64,000 nucleotides of DNA, taken from assembly GCA_964620555.1 (NCBI GenBank), contig CAZUGZ010000007.1, positions 1 through 64,000 of the forward strand, in the 5' to 3' direction. Source of the DNA: JAPOQD01 sp964620555 (GTDB taxonomy: Bacteria > Pseudomonadota > Gammaproteobacteria > Pseudomonadales > Halieaceae). Below the pieces are notes generated by a model. That model worked only from the letters and a program-made list of their open reading frames with translations, ran no database searches and was not told where the DNA came from. Positions 1-7,772 of the stretch are shown here, piece by piece. Made by a program: the position numbers and the translations under genes. Position 1 is the first letter of the stretch. Every line of letters starts with the position of its first letter.

Positions 1-368
1 CCGGCGCCCAGGCGCTGGCGGTGACCGTTCGCGGCCTGGCGCTGCGCGAGATCAGTACGCGCGACCTGCCCCGTCTCGTGCGCAAGGAACTCGCGGCGGG
101 GCTCGCGAACGGCGTGGCGCTGGCGCTCGTATGCGGGGCCGGGGTGTACCTGTGGAGCGGTTCGATCGGCCTTGCCGGAGTCATCTCCAGCGCCATGGTC
201 CTGTCAATGCCCGCCGCAGGTATCGCTGGCGCCGTGGTGCCGGTCGTACTGGCCCGGCTCGGCCAGGACCCCGCCACGGCGTCGTCGATCATCCTGACTA
301 CGGCGACCGACGTGATCGGGTTCCTGTCTTTTCTCGGCATCGCGATGGGGTTGTCGGCGTTTCTCTAA
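1..368 (+). CDS. mgtE: Magnesium transporter MgtE, C-terminal fragment
   Basis: This is the C-terminal membrane part of an MgtE-type Mg2+ channel; the gene begins before the window and is open at the left edge. The reading frame is already open at base 3 (GAQALAVTVRGLALREI), which matches the family's G-AQ-L-VRG-A-G stretch between the first transmembrane helices. Three hydrophobic segments follow, and the last (TDVIGFLSFLGIAMGLSAFL) carries the T-D-x-x-GF motif typical of the pore-lining helix. The cytoplasmic N and CBS domains lie outside the window. The gene ends about 170 bp before the first acyl-CoA dehydrogenase, and I see no clear terminator between them. Confidence 0.88.
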   Translation, partial: GAQALAVTVRGLALREISTRDLPRLVRKELAAGLANGVALALVCGAGVYLWSGSIGLAGVISSAMVLSMPAAGIAGAVVPVVLARLGQDPATASSIILTTATDVIGFLSFLGIAMGLSAFL

Positions 369-541
369 GCGACCGGCACCCTGCCTCGCAGATGACGAAC
401 CGCCAGCCCCCGCAACCACCCCAATACCTTGCTTGAACGACGCGAAGACATGGGGTAGCCCCGCCTGCCTTTTTTTCTCTGCCCTCCAGCCCGTTCGCAG
501 ACTGTGGTGGCAGACGTTGTGGCCGGCTGCGGGGGGCACAG

Positions 542-1720
542 ATGGATACCAGTTTTTCTGAGGAAGATATCGCCTTTCGTGAGGAGGTCCGGCGGTTCTT
601 TGCCGAGAGTTACGACGAGGAATTCCGCTCCAGCTTCGCAGTGTCGGGGCTTCGTCAGTGGCAGATCGAATGGCAGAAAAAGCTGTACGAGCGGGGCTGG
701 GCCGCTCCCAACTGGCCCGAAGAGTACGGCGGCACCGGCTGGGGCCCAACCTGGAAGTACATTTTCGAGACCGAGCGCGCCAGCGCCGACGCGCCGGATG
801 TGATGCCCTTTGGGCTGAAAATGGTGGGTCCGGTGATTTACACCTTTGGCAACGATGCCCAGAAAGAGCACTTTCTGCCCCGCATTCTGCGCAGTGACGA
901 CTGGTGGTGTCAGGGTTATTCGGAGCCCGGTGCCGGTTCCGACCTCGCCTCGCTGAAAACCCGGGCTGAATCCGACGGCGACGACTACGTGGTCGATGGC
1001 GCCAAGATATGGACCACGTATGCCCAGCACGCCGACTGGATCTTTTGCCTGGTTCGCACCAGCAGGGAAGGCAAACCGCAGCAGGGCATCAGTTTTCTGC
1101 TGATCGACATGAGCAGCCCGGGGATCGAGGTCAACCCCATCATCACCATCGATGGAGATCACTCGCTGAACGAGGTGGTATTCAACTCGGTTCGGGTGCC
1201 CAAAGCCAACCGGATCGGTGAAGAAAACCAGGGTTGGACTTACGCCAAGGCGCTGCTGATGCACGAGCGAACCGGCATCGCCGCCGTGGGGCAATGCCGC
1301 CGAAATCTGGCCCTGGTGGCCGAACGGGCTGCCACCGAACTCCACGGTGGGCGGCCGCTGCTGGAAAATCCCACATTCCGGAGCCGCCTCGGCGCCGTGG
1401 AAGTGGAGTTGATGGCCCTGGAATACACCGAATTACGGGTGCTGGCGACGCTGATTTCGGGAACCGCGCCGGGACCGGAATCCTCGCTGCTCAAGATCAA
1501 GGGTACGGAAATTCAGCAGACCCTGCAGGAACTGGACATGGAAGTTGCCGGATATTACCAGGGTGCACTGAACGATGATTCCGGTTCCAATCCCAGCGGC
1601 CACCCCTTTGCCGCCGAGGTGTGCAGAAATTACCTGTATGGCCGCGCCGCCACCATCTATGCGGGTTCCAACGAAGTGCAGAAGAACATCATCGCCAAAT
1701 CAGTTTTAAATCTGGGATAA
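542..1720 (+). CDS. Acyl-CoA dehydrogenase, catalytic-type subunit (copy A)
   Basis: FAD-dependent alpha,beta-dehydrogenation of an acyl-CoA thioester. At 392 residues it has the usual length, with the N-terminal helical domain, the middle-domain substrate/FAD motif GYSEPGAGSDLASL (about residues 125-138) and the C-terminal helices. The usual catalytic glutamate of the IYEGT motif is alanine here (IYAGSNEVQ, Ala374). A helix-G glutamate is present instead (LLMHERTG, Glu242), as in isovaleryl- and long-chain-type enzymes and in the catalytic partner of heteromeric steroid-type dehydrogenases. The ATG follows a G-rich ribosome site. Its partner gene starts 14 bases after the stop, suggesting a two-subunit enzyme. 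The sequence is identical to the copy at 5395-6573. The substrate is not evident from sequence. Confidence 0.93.
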   Translation: MDTSFSEEDIAFREEVRRFFAESYDEEFRSSFAVSGLRQWQIEWQKKLYERGWAAPNWPEEYGGTGWGPTWKYIFETERASADAPDVMPFGLKMVGPVIYTFGNDAQKEHFLPRILRSDDWWCQGYSEPGAGSDLASLKTRAESDGDDYVVDGAKIWTTYAQHADWIFCLVRTSREGKPQQGISFLLIDMSSPGIEVNPIITIDGDHSLNEVVFNSVRVPKANRIGEENQGWTYAKALLMHERTGIAAVGQCRRNLALVAERAATELHGGRPLLENPTFRSRLGAVEVELMALEYTELRVLATLISGTAPGPESSLLKIKGTEIQQTLQELDMEVAGYYQGALNDDSGSNPSGHPFAAEVCRNYLYGRAATIYAGSNEVQKNIIAKSVLNLG

Positions 1721-1734
1721 GCCGGGGCAGGCCC

Positions 1735-2889
1735 ATGAATTTTGAATTTACAGAAGAACAGGTGATGCTCCGGAACAGCGTCGCCCGCTTCGTGGAAAAC
1801 CACTACGGCATGGAAAAACGCCGCGCCCTGGTGGACAGCGATACCGGTTTCAGCGCCGGGAACTGGCAGACCTTTGCCGAGCTGGGGTGGCTTGCCGTTC
1901 CCTTTGTCGAGGAGGTGGGGGGCTATGGCGGCAATCCGGTGGACCTGATGGTGTTGATGGAGGAACTGGGCAAGGGGCTGGTGGTGGAACCCTACCTGGC
2001 CACGGTCCTGTTGTTCGGTGGTCTGGTACAGGCCCGGGGCAGCAGCGCCCAGCAGACGGAATTGCTTGGCCAAGTGATGGCTGGCGAACTGCAGGGCGCC
2101 TTTGCCTTCCTGGAACGCCAGTCCCGGTTCGAGATGGAACAGATCAGTACCCGGGCCAGCCGGCGGGGGCGGGACTGGGTCGTCGATGGTGAAAAGACAG
2201 TGGTCTTCAACGGCGCCAGCGCCGAACAGTTCCTGGTTTCCGCCCGCGGCGGGGAGTCGGCCGGTATCGGCCTGTTTCTGGTGGCCGCCGGGGCCGACGG
2301 CGTGAGCCGTACCAGTTACCGTCTGATGGATGGCCAGCGGGTCGCCAATATCCGCTTCGAGGGTGCCCCCGCTACCCCGCTGGGAGACGGGGGGGATGCC
2401 TTGCCCGCCGTGGAGCAGGTAGTGGCCACCGCCACCCTGGCCCTGTGTGCCCAGGCCATGGGTATCATGCAGTTCCTGCAGGATACTACCGTGGAATACG
2501 CCCGTACCCGCCAGCAGTTCGGAGTGCCGATCGGCTCGTTCCAGGCGCTGCAGCACCGCCTGGTGGAAACCTTCATATGCTGCGAGCAGACCCGCTCCCT
2601 GCTCTATCGCGCGGCGTGCTCGGCCCAGCAACAGTTTCGGCAATCCTCCCCGCAACCCTCCCAGCAACAGCAGCGGGACCTGCACGCGCTCAAGGCGTTA
2701 GTGGCCCGGCATGGCCAGCGGGTGGGAGCCGAGGCCATTCAGATACACGGCGGGATCGGCATGACTGACGAACTGTCCGTCGGCCATTACGTCAAATGCC
2801 TGATGATGATCAACACCTGCTTCGGCAACGGCGACTACCATCAGGAAAAGTTCAACCAATTGTCCTATGGTGCCGAGGCCGCGGCCTGA
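1735..2889 (+). CDS. Acyl-CoA dehydrogenase, probable non-catalytic subunit (copy A)
   Basis: A 384-residue acyl-CoA dehydrogenase-fold protein starting MNFEFTEEQVML. An upstream in-frame extension was rejected because it lies inside the preceding gene. The C-terminal domain has the FAD-contacting motif IHGGIGMTDE, but neither catalytic glutamate is evident: there is no YEGT motif, and the helix-G region (LALCAQAMGIMQF) lacks one. This is the pattern of the structural subunit in known alpha2beta2 dehydrogenases, so I infer it pairs with the product of 542-1720. The aceK start follows 30 bases later, indicating one transcription unit. Confidence 0.9.
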   Translation: MNFEFTEEQVMLRNSVARFVENHYGMEKRRALVDSDTGFSAGNWQTFAELGWLAVPFVEEVGGYGGNPVDLMVLMEELGKGLVVEPYLATVLLFGGLVQARGSSAQQTELLGQVMAGELQGAFAFLERQSRFEMEQISTRASRRGRDWVVDGEKTVVFNGASAEQFLVSARGGESAGIGLFLVAAGADGVSRTSYRLMDGQRVANIRFEGAPATPLGDGGDALPAVEQVVATATLALCAQAMGIMQFLQDTTVEYARTRQQFGVPIGSFQALQHRLVETFICCEQTRSLLYRAACSAQQQFRQSSPQPSQQQQRDLHALKALVARHGQRVGAEAIQIHGGIGMTDELSVGHYVKCLMMINTCFGNGDYHQEKFNQLSYGAEAAA

Positions 2890-2919
2890 CGACCGGGTAG
2901 CCGGAACAGCAGCGCCATT

Positions 2920-3420
2920 GTGGAAACATCCCTTCGTTTTGCCCGGGCCATTCTCAATGGGTTCGAGTCCTATTTTGCCGATTTCCAGAACATTACCCTG
3001 GCCGCCAAAGCACGTTTCGAAGAAGCCGACTGGCAGGCGGTACACCGCGCCTCCCGCGAGCGGATAGACCTCTACAAGCTCAAGGTCAGGCGGGCGATCG
3101 ATACCCTGCGGGTGATTGCCGGTGAACGTCTGCAGCAGCGCGAATTCTGGGGTGAGGCGCGATGCCACTACGCCCGACTCATCGAGGGGCACAACAACTA
3201 CGAGATTGCCGAGACGTTCTTCAACTCCGCCTATTGTTCGGTGTTGCAGCATCGCCAGATTCGCGACGAGTACGCCTTCGTGTTCTCGCCCCAGGGCGAC
3301 CTGCCCGCCGTGGGCGACGCCATCTTGGATCGGCTGATGCACAATGCGCACCGGCTGCCGCTAAAGGGGGGAGTCACTGAGAAATCGGCGCTGCCGGGTT
3401 GCCCGACAGTGCACAATTAA
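2920..3420 (+). pseudogene. aceK: Truncated aceK (first 134 codons) fused to an istB relic
   Basis: From the GTG at 2920 the first 134 codons are identical to the intact isocitrate dehydrogenase kinase/phosphatase gene at 7773. At 3322 homology stops abruptly and the frame continues for about 33 foreign codons to a stop at 3420. Only part of the N-terminal regulatory region remains; the ATP-binding and catalytic parts (including the DYDE motif of the intact copy) are missing, so no kinase or phosphatase activity is expected. The foreign tail resembles the IstB C-terminus and is described separately. Confidence 0.93.
3316..3380 (+). mobile_element. istB: Relic of IS21-family istB 3' end
   Basis: Immediately after the aceK breakpoint the sequence encodes DAILDRLMHNAHRLPLKG, which matches my recollection of the highly conserved C-terminus of IstB, the IS21-family transposition ATPase (usually ...ILDRLxHNAHRxxLKGESxRK). 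After LKG the frame appears shifted by one extra G in a run of Gs around 3366-3371; removing one G would give LKGESLRNR. No istA, no remaining istB body and no recognisable IS end are present, so this is a fragment. The bases GACGCCA at the junction (3316-3322) are compatible with both aceK and istB, suggesting joining at microhomology. Confidence 0.72.
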
Positions 3421-3453
3421 TACCGGCCACAGTTTCATTGCTGCCTTGGAAGG

Positions 3454-4737
3454 TCAGTCAGTTTTAATACTGAAATCCTGCTGGAGACTACTCCAGTGGA
3501 GTTTTAACCCCGCCTTATGTGCCTCATCCATAGGCAAATCTTTCAAGGCATCGGGCCATAGGGTGCGAGCTTTGTCCATTGCATCATCCAGATGTGGCTT
3601 TATCGCTCGCCAGGGAATATCCGCTCTAACGGCCCATGACTGAAAATTGGCTGCCGTTACCGCATTCCAGTCTTTGGTCTTGCCAAGGTTGAGAGCGTAT
3701 TTTCTTTCGTCCTCGATGTAGACGCTTGTTGTTACGATGTCGTAGGCAGGTGAGAGCCGGGGAGTTACCTGATCCTCATACAGTAGGCTCCAGTTCTTCA
3801 GGTGTGCGTCGCCATTGGCGAGCAGTATGTTGACCAGTAATCGGCGAGCCAGTTGCTGGGCATCGGCCAGGCCGTCGCCGGAATAGTCGTAAATCACCTT
3901 GCCGATTTGTTCGTAGCTGGCGAAGCCATATTTTTCGTGCGGGTATTTCACCAGTATCTGTGCGAAGTCTTCCATGTGTATGCGCTCGTTGTTCTGGCGA
4001 TCAAACCGTTTGATGGCAAAAGCTTGGCTTTCATCAGGCAGGTTGATTTGTGGCAGGTTATCGAGCTTATCCAGATCAACCAATTTAATTTCAGGAATAT
4101 CGACGTCGACCATTGCAGCTAAAGACATGGCGGTATATTCATTGAGCGGTACGTTCTTGTGTTTGGTGGATGGCGTTTTGATTATCCAGTCGCCCAGAGC
4201 ATCGCCCTTAGACAGATTGTAGCGACCGTCTTTTTCCTTCATGGAAAACTTCATCTGGACGCCCGCCAATGAAAACCTGTTTTCCTGATCGCCTTTGTGG
4301 AACTTCACAGCCTTTGCTTTTCCGTGCGTGGTAAGAACGCTTTCAGGCACGTCGTCCGGCTCCATCGGAGTGGCGACCAGGGCGCCGGGCAGGTCTTCGC
4401 CCAGATACGAAAAGATGTGAAACTCGTTATCGACATGGACTTTAAGTCCCTGTGCTATTAGCTCACGCAGAGAGCCTTCCGGTAACAGGTTTGATAGGAC
4501 AGGGTGGAGTCGCTGACTTCTTGCCCAGGGTTCGGACAGCACTTTTTCAGCGCGCGGAAAATTGGGATGGGTAATCAGGCTGAATGTGGGGCGGGCAGGA
4601 TCGCCGGTGAATTCTTCGGCGAAGCTCAGCACATTGCGGCCGTTACTAAAGCCCGCCAGGTAGCCGATCAATCGGCCATGCAGTGTAAGCTGAAGGACAT
4701 TGAGTTCATCGCCACTATCCGTGTTCGCCGTGCTCAT
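3454..4737 (-). CDS. hipA: HipA-family serine/threonine kinase toxin
   Basis: This is the toxin of a type II HipBA module; characterised HipA phosphorylates glutamyl-tRNA synthetase and induces growth arrest, though targets vary. At 427 residues the length is normal. The N-terminal HipA domain is followed by the kinase core: FSLAGVQMKF corresponds to the loop holding the regulatory autophosphorylation serine, LLANGDAHLKNW holds the catalytic aspartate and asparagine, and SPAYDIV holds the metal-binding aspartate, so it looks catalytically intact. It overlaps the hipB stop by 4 bases (ATGA). Base composition is visibly lower in GC than the flanks, consistent with horizontal acquisition. Confidence 0.92.
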   Translation of the reverse strand: MSTANTDSGDELNVLQLTLHGRLIGYLAGFSNGRNVLSFAEEFTGDPARPTFSLITHPNFPRAEKVLSEPWARSQRLHPVLSNLLPEGSLRELIAQGLKVHVDNEFHIFSYLGEDLPGALVATPMEPDDVPESVLTTHGKAKAVKFHKGDQENRFSLAGVQMKFSMKEKDGRYNLSKGDALGDWIIKTPSTKHKNVPLNEYTAMSLAAMVDVDIPEIKLVDLDKLDNLPQINLPDESQAFAIKRFDRQNNERIHMEDFAQILVKYPHEKYGFASYEQIGKVIYDYSGDGLADAQQLARRLLVNILLANGDAHLKNWSLLYEDQVTPRLSPAYDIVTTSVYIEDERKYALNLGKTKDWNAVTAANFQSWAVRADIPWRAIKPHLDDAMDKARTLWPDALKDLPMDEAHKAGLKLHWSSLQQDFSIKTD

Positions 4738-5057
4738 TCGTCATCCCCCAGCATGTCTTCCCAGGGGTCATCCGATACGCTTTTTTTGTGTACGGTGCCC
4801 GATCCTTTTACCGTCGCACCGCCGACAGTTTTACCTTCCAGAACCTCTTTTACCGCCTGTATCTTCTCCTGAGGAATCAGCAGAATTTCGCTGTTCAGAC
4901 CCTTGGCGATGAGTTCCAGAGTGCGCAGCCCGGGGTTGCCCTTGGATTCGAGACGTTGGTATTGCTGGCGCGATATACCGACGCGCAGCAGCATATCGTG
5001 CTGTTTCAGTCCCAGCTTTATCCGGCGGTTTTTGAGTTGATCTAATAACGACTTCAT
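4734..5057 (-). CDS. hipB: HipB-like XRE-family antitoxin
   Basis: A helix-turn-helix repressor that would neutralise HipA and autoregulate the operon. The HTH spans roughly residues 10-50 (LGLKQHDMLLRVGISRQQYQRLE). The C-terminal tail is acidic (DDPWEDMLGDDE), a plausible toxin-contacting or protease-sensitive segment. I chose the ATG at 5057 (MKSLLDQLKNRR), which matches the usual start of short HipB proteins; an ATG four codons upstream at 5069 is possible, and neither has a strong ribosome site. It lies upstream of hipA and overlaps it, the standard antitoxin-first order. Confidence 0.88.
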   Translation of the reverse strand: MKSLLDQLKNRRIKLGLKQHDMLLRVGISRQQYQRLESKGNPGLRTLELIAKGLNSEILLIPQEKIQAVKEVLEGKTVGGATVKGSGTVHKKSVSDDPWEDMLGDDE

Positions 5058-5069
5058 AATGAAACACAT

Positions 5070-5190
5070 ATGTTGCTTAAATCATAATAGAAGCATATTA
5101 GTTGCTTTTCTAGAAAAAGGCAACATATATATTTCTTTTTGAGATTTCCTGACCTAAGCACAGGAAAAGCAACAAATATATTTCTTTTTG
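5070..5190 (-). promoter_or_regulatory. hipBA promoter with nested operator repeats
   Basis: Reading leftward, a sigma70-like promoter TTGCCT (5118-5123), 17-base spacer, TATATT-like TAATAT (5095-5100) sits about 40 bases before hipB. The spacer contains a near-palindrome centred on CTAG (about 5096-5128) whose arms end in GTTGC/GCAAC, and a further TGTTGCTT half-site lies at 5070-5077. Upstream, a 22-base element beginning GCAACA occurs at 5120-5141 and again at 5169-5190 with one mismatch. The recurring TTGC/GCAA words overlapping -35 and -10 are what an autorepressing HipB would need. Repressor binding is inferred. Confidence 0.6.
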
Positions 5191-5394
5191 GCGGCCTCGG
5201 AACAAAAGCCGCCGAGCCCCTTTTGCCATCTGGTGCCCGTCAATGAAATCGAACAGGTAGGAAGTATTGAGCAGAAATACCTTGCTTGAACGATGCACAG
5301 ACATGGGGTAGCCTCACCTGCCTTTTTTTCTCTGCCCTCCAGCCCGTTCGCAGACTGTGGTGGCAGACGTTGTGGCCGGCTGCGGGGGGCACAG

Positions 5395-6573
5395 ATGGAT
5401 ACCAGTTTTTCTGAGGAAGATATCGCCTTTCGTGAGGAGGTCCGGCGGTTCTTTGCCGAGAGTTACGACGAGGAATTCCGCTCCAGCTTCGCAGTGTCGG
5501 GGCTTCGTCAGTGGCAGATCGAATGGCAGAAAAAGCTGTACGAGCGGGGCTGGGCCGCTCCCAACTGGCCCGAAGAGTACGGCGGCACCGGCTGGGGCCC
5601 AACCTGGAAGTACATTTTCGAGACCGAGCGCGCCAGCGCCGACGCGCCGGATGTGATGCCCTTTGGGCTGAAAATGGTGGGTCCGGTGATTTACACCTTT
5701 GGCAACGATGCCCAGAAAGAGCACTTTCTGCCCCGCATTCTGCGCAGTGACGACTGGTGGTGTCAGGGTTATTCGGAGCCCGGTGCCGGTTCCGACCTCG
5801 CCTCGCTGAAAACCCGGGCTGAATCCGACGGCGACGACTACGTGGTCGATGGCGCCAAGATATGGACCACGTATGCCCAGCACGCCGACTGGATCTTTTG
5901 CCTGGTTCGCACCAGCAGGGAAGGCAAACCGCAGCAGGGCATCAGTTTTCTGCTGATCGACATGAGCAGCCCGGGGATCGAGGTCAACCCCATCATCACC
6001 ATCGATGGAGATCACTCGCTGAACGAGGTGGTATTCAACTCGGTTCGGGTGCCCAAAGCCAACCGGATCGGTGAAGAAAACCAGGGTTGGACTTACGCCA
6101 AGGCGCTGCTGATGCACGAGCGAACCGGCATCGCCGCCGTGGGGCAATGCCGCCGAAATCTGGCCCTGGTGGCCGAACGGGCTGCCACCGAACTCCACGG
6201 TGGGCGGCCGCTGCTGGAAAATCCCACATTCCGGAGCCGCCTCGGCGCCGTGGAAGTGGAGTTGATGGCCCTGGAATACACCGAATTACGGGTGCTGGCG
6301 ACGCTGATTTCGGGAACCGCGCCGGGACCGGAATCCTCGCTGCTCAAGATCAAGGGTACGGAAATTCAGCAGACCCTGCAGGAACTGGACATGGAAGTTG
6401 CCGGATATTACCAGGGTGCACTGAACGATGATTCCGGTTCCAATCCCAGCGGCCACCCCTTTGCCGCCGAGGTGTGCAGAAATTACCTGTATGGCCGCGC
6501 CGCCACCATCTATGCGGGTTCCAACGAAGTGCAGAAGAACATCATCGCCAAATCAGTTTTAAATCTGGGATAA
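5395..6573 (+). CDS. Acyl-CoA dehydrogenase, catalytic-type subunit (copy B)
   Basis: The encoded 392-residue protein is identical to that of 542-1720, with the same Glu242 helix-G candidate base and Ala374 in place of the usual glutamate. The start is fixed by the parallel copy; an in-frame upstream extension to 5293 exists only here, lacks homology and was rejected. About 120 bases of upstream DNA are shared with copy A, so both copies may carry the same promoter, but copy B sits downstream of the hipBA control region rather than mgtE. Identity argues for recent duplication or ongoing gene conversion. Confidence 0.93.
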   Translation: MDTSFSEEDIAFREEVRRFFAESYDEEFRSSFAVSGLRQWQIEWQKKLYERGWAAPNWPEEYGGTGWGPTWKYIFETERASADAPDVMPFGLKMVGPVIYTFGNDAQKEHFLPRILRSDDWWCQGYSEPGAGSDLASLKTRAESDGDDYVVDGAKIWTTYAQHADWIFCLVRTSREGKPQQGISFLLIDMSSPGIEVNPIITIDGDHSLNEVVFNSVRVPKANRIGEENQGWTYAKALLMHERTGIAAVGQCRRNLALVAERAATELHGGRPLLENPTFRSRLGAVEVELMALEYTELRVLATLISGTAPGPESSLLKIKGTEIQQTLQELDMEVAGYYQGALNDDSGSNPSGHPFAAEVCRNYLYGRAATIYAGSNEVQKNIIAKSVLNLG

Positions 6574-6587
6574 GCCGGGGCAGGCCC

Positions 6588-7742
6588 ATGAATTTTGAAT
6601 TTACAGAAGAACAGGTGATGCTCCGGAACAGCGTCGCCCGCTTCGTGGAAAACCACTACGGCATGGAAAAACGCCGCGCCCTGGTGGACAGCGATACCGG
6701 TTTCAGCGCCGGGAACTGGCAGACCTTTGCCGAGCTGGGGTGGCTTGCCGTTCCCTTTGTCGAGGAGGTGGGGGGCTATGGCGGCAATCCGGTGGACCTG
6801 ATGGTGTTGATGGAGGAACTGGGCAAGGGGCTGGTGGTGGAACCCTACCTGGCCACGGTCCTGTTGTTCGGTGGTCTGGTACAGGCCCGGGGCAGCAGCG
6901 CCCAGCAGACGGAATTGCTTGGCCAAGTGATGGCTGGCGAACTGCAGGGCGCCTTTGCCTTCCTGGAACGCCAGTCCCGGTTCGAGATGGAACAGATCAG
7001 TACCCGGGCCAGCCGGCGGGGGCGGGACTGGGTCGTCGATGGTGAAAAGACAGTGGTCTTCAACGGCGCCAGCGCCGAACAGTTCCTGGTTTCCGCCCGC
7101 GGCGGGGAGTCGGCCGGTATCGGCCTGTTTCTGGTGGCCGCCGGGGCCGACGGCGTGAGCCGTACCAGTTACCGTCTGATGGATGGCCAGCGGGTCGCCA
7201 ATATCCGCTTCGAGGGTGCCCCCGCTACCCCGCTGGGAGACGGGGGGGATGCCTTGCCCGCCGTGGAGCAGGTAGTGGCCACCGCCACCCTGGCCCTGTG
7301 TGCCCAGGCCATGGGTATCATGCAGTTCCTGCAGGATACTACCGTGGAATACGCCCGTACCCGCCAGCAGTTCGGAGTGCCGATCGGCTCGTTCCAGGCG
7401 CTGCAGCACCGCCTGGTGGAAACCTTCATATGCTGCGAGCAGACCCGCTCCCTGCTCTATCGCGCGGCGTGCTCGGCCCAGCAACAGTTTCGGCAATCCT
7501 CCCCGCAACCCTCCCAGCAACAGCAGCGGGACCTGCACGCGCTCAAGGCGTTAGTGGCCCGGCATGGCCAGCGGGTGGGAGCCGAGGCCATTCAGATACA
7601 CGGCGGGATCGGCATGACTGACGAACTGTCCGTCGGCCATTACGTCAAATGCCTGATGATGATCAACACCTGCTTCGGCAACGGCGACTACCATCAGGAA
7701 AAGTTCAACCAATTGTCCTATGGTGCCGAGGCCGCGGCCTGA
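6588..7742 (+). CDS. Acyl-CoA dehydrogenase, probable non-catalytic subunit (copy B)
   Basis: Identical to the 384-residue product of 1735-2889: acyl-CoA dehydrogenase fold, IHGGIGMTDE motif near the C-terminus, no recognisable catalytic glutamate in either usual position. It starts 14 bases after its partner's stop and is followed 30 bases later by intact aceK, so this copy retains the presumed ancestral operon order dehydrogenase, dehydrogenase, aceK, SixA-like phosphatase. Confidence 0.9.
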   Translation: MNFEFTEEQVMLRNSVARFVENHYGMEKRRALVDSDTGFSAGNWQTFAELGWLAVPFVEEVGGYGGNPVDLMVLMEELGKGLVVEPYLATVLLFGGLVQARGSSAQQTELLGQVMAGELQGAFAFLERQSRFEMEQISTRASRRGRDWVVDGEKTVVFNGASAEQFLVSARGGESAGIGLFLVAAGADGVSRTSYRLMDGQRVANIRFEGAPATPLGDGGDALPAVEQVVATATLALCAQAMGIMQFLQDTTVEYARTRQQFGVPIGSFQALQHRLVETFICCEQTRSLLYRAACSAQQQFRQSSPQPSQQQQRDLHALKALVARHGQRVGAEAIQIHGGIGMTDELSVGHYVKCLMMINTCFGNGDYHQEKFNQLSYGAEAAA

Positions 7743-7772
7743 CGACCGGGTAGCCGGAACAGCAGCGCCATT

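Larger units (their letters stand above)
423..3322. repeat. 2.9 kb direct repeat, copy A
   Basis: This segment recurs at 5276-8175 with a constant offset of 4853 bases. From 464 to 3322 I see no difference between the copies; translations agree in every frame. The five mismatches I find (441, 444, 445, 461, 463) all fall in the first 41 bases. The repeat carries both acyl-CoA dehydrogenase genes and the first 134 codons of aceK. Copy A ends inside aceK where the sequence switches to an istB-like relic. Confidence 0.95.

Noticed and set aside
365..1345. Long minus-strand open frames antisense to the acyl-CoA dehydrogenase genes (also 1657-2685 and 7551-9503)
   Set aside because: They mirror real genes with clear family motifs on the plus strand, are rich in His/Gly/Pro as expected for antisense frames in high-GC DNA, and lack ribosome sites or recognisable domains.
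3323..5275. Complete insertion sequence or transposon carrying hipBA
   Set aside because: No transposase, terminal inverted repeats or target-site duplication were found at the insert ends; only an istB fragment remains.
5293..5394. 34-residue N-terminal extension of the copy B dehydrogenase
   Set aside because: The extension is absent from copy A because the upstream sequence differs, and the homologous start with a G-rich ribosome site is at 5395.
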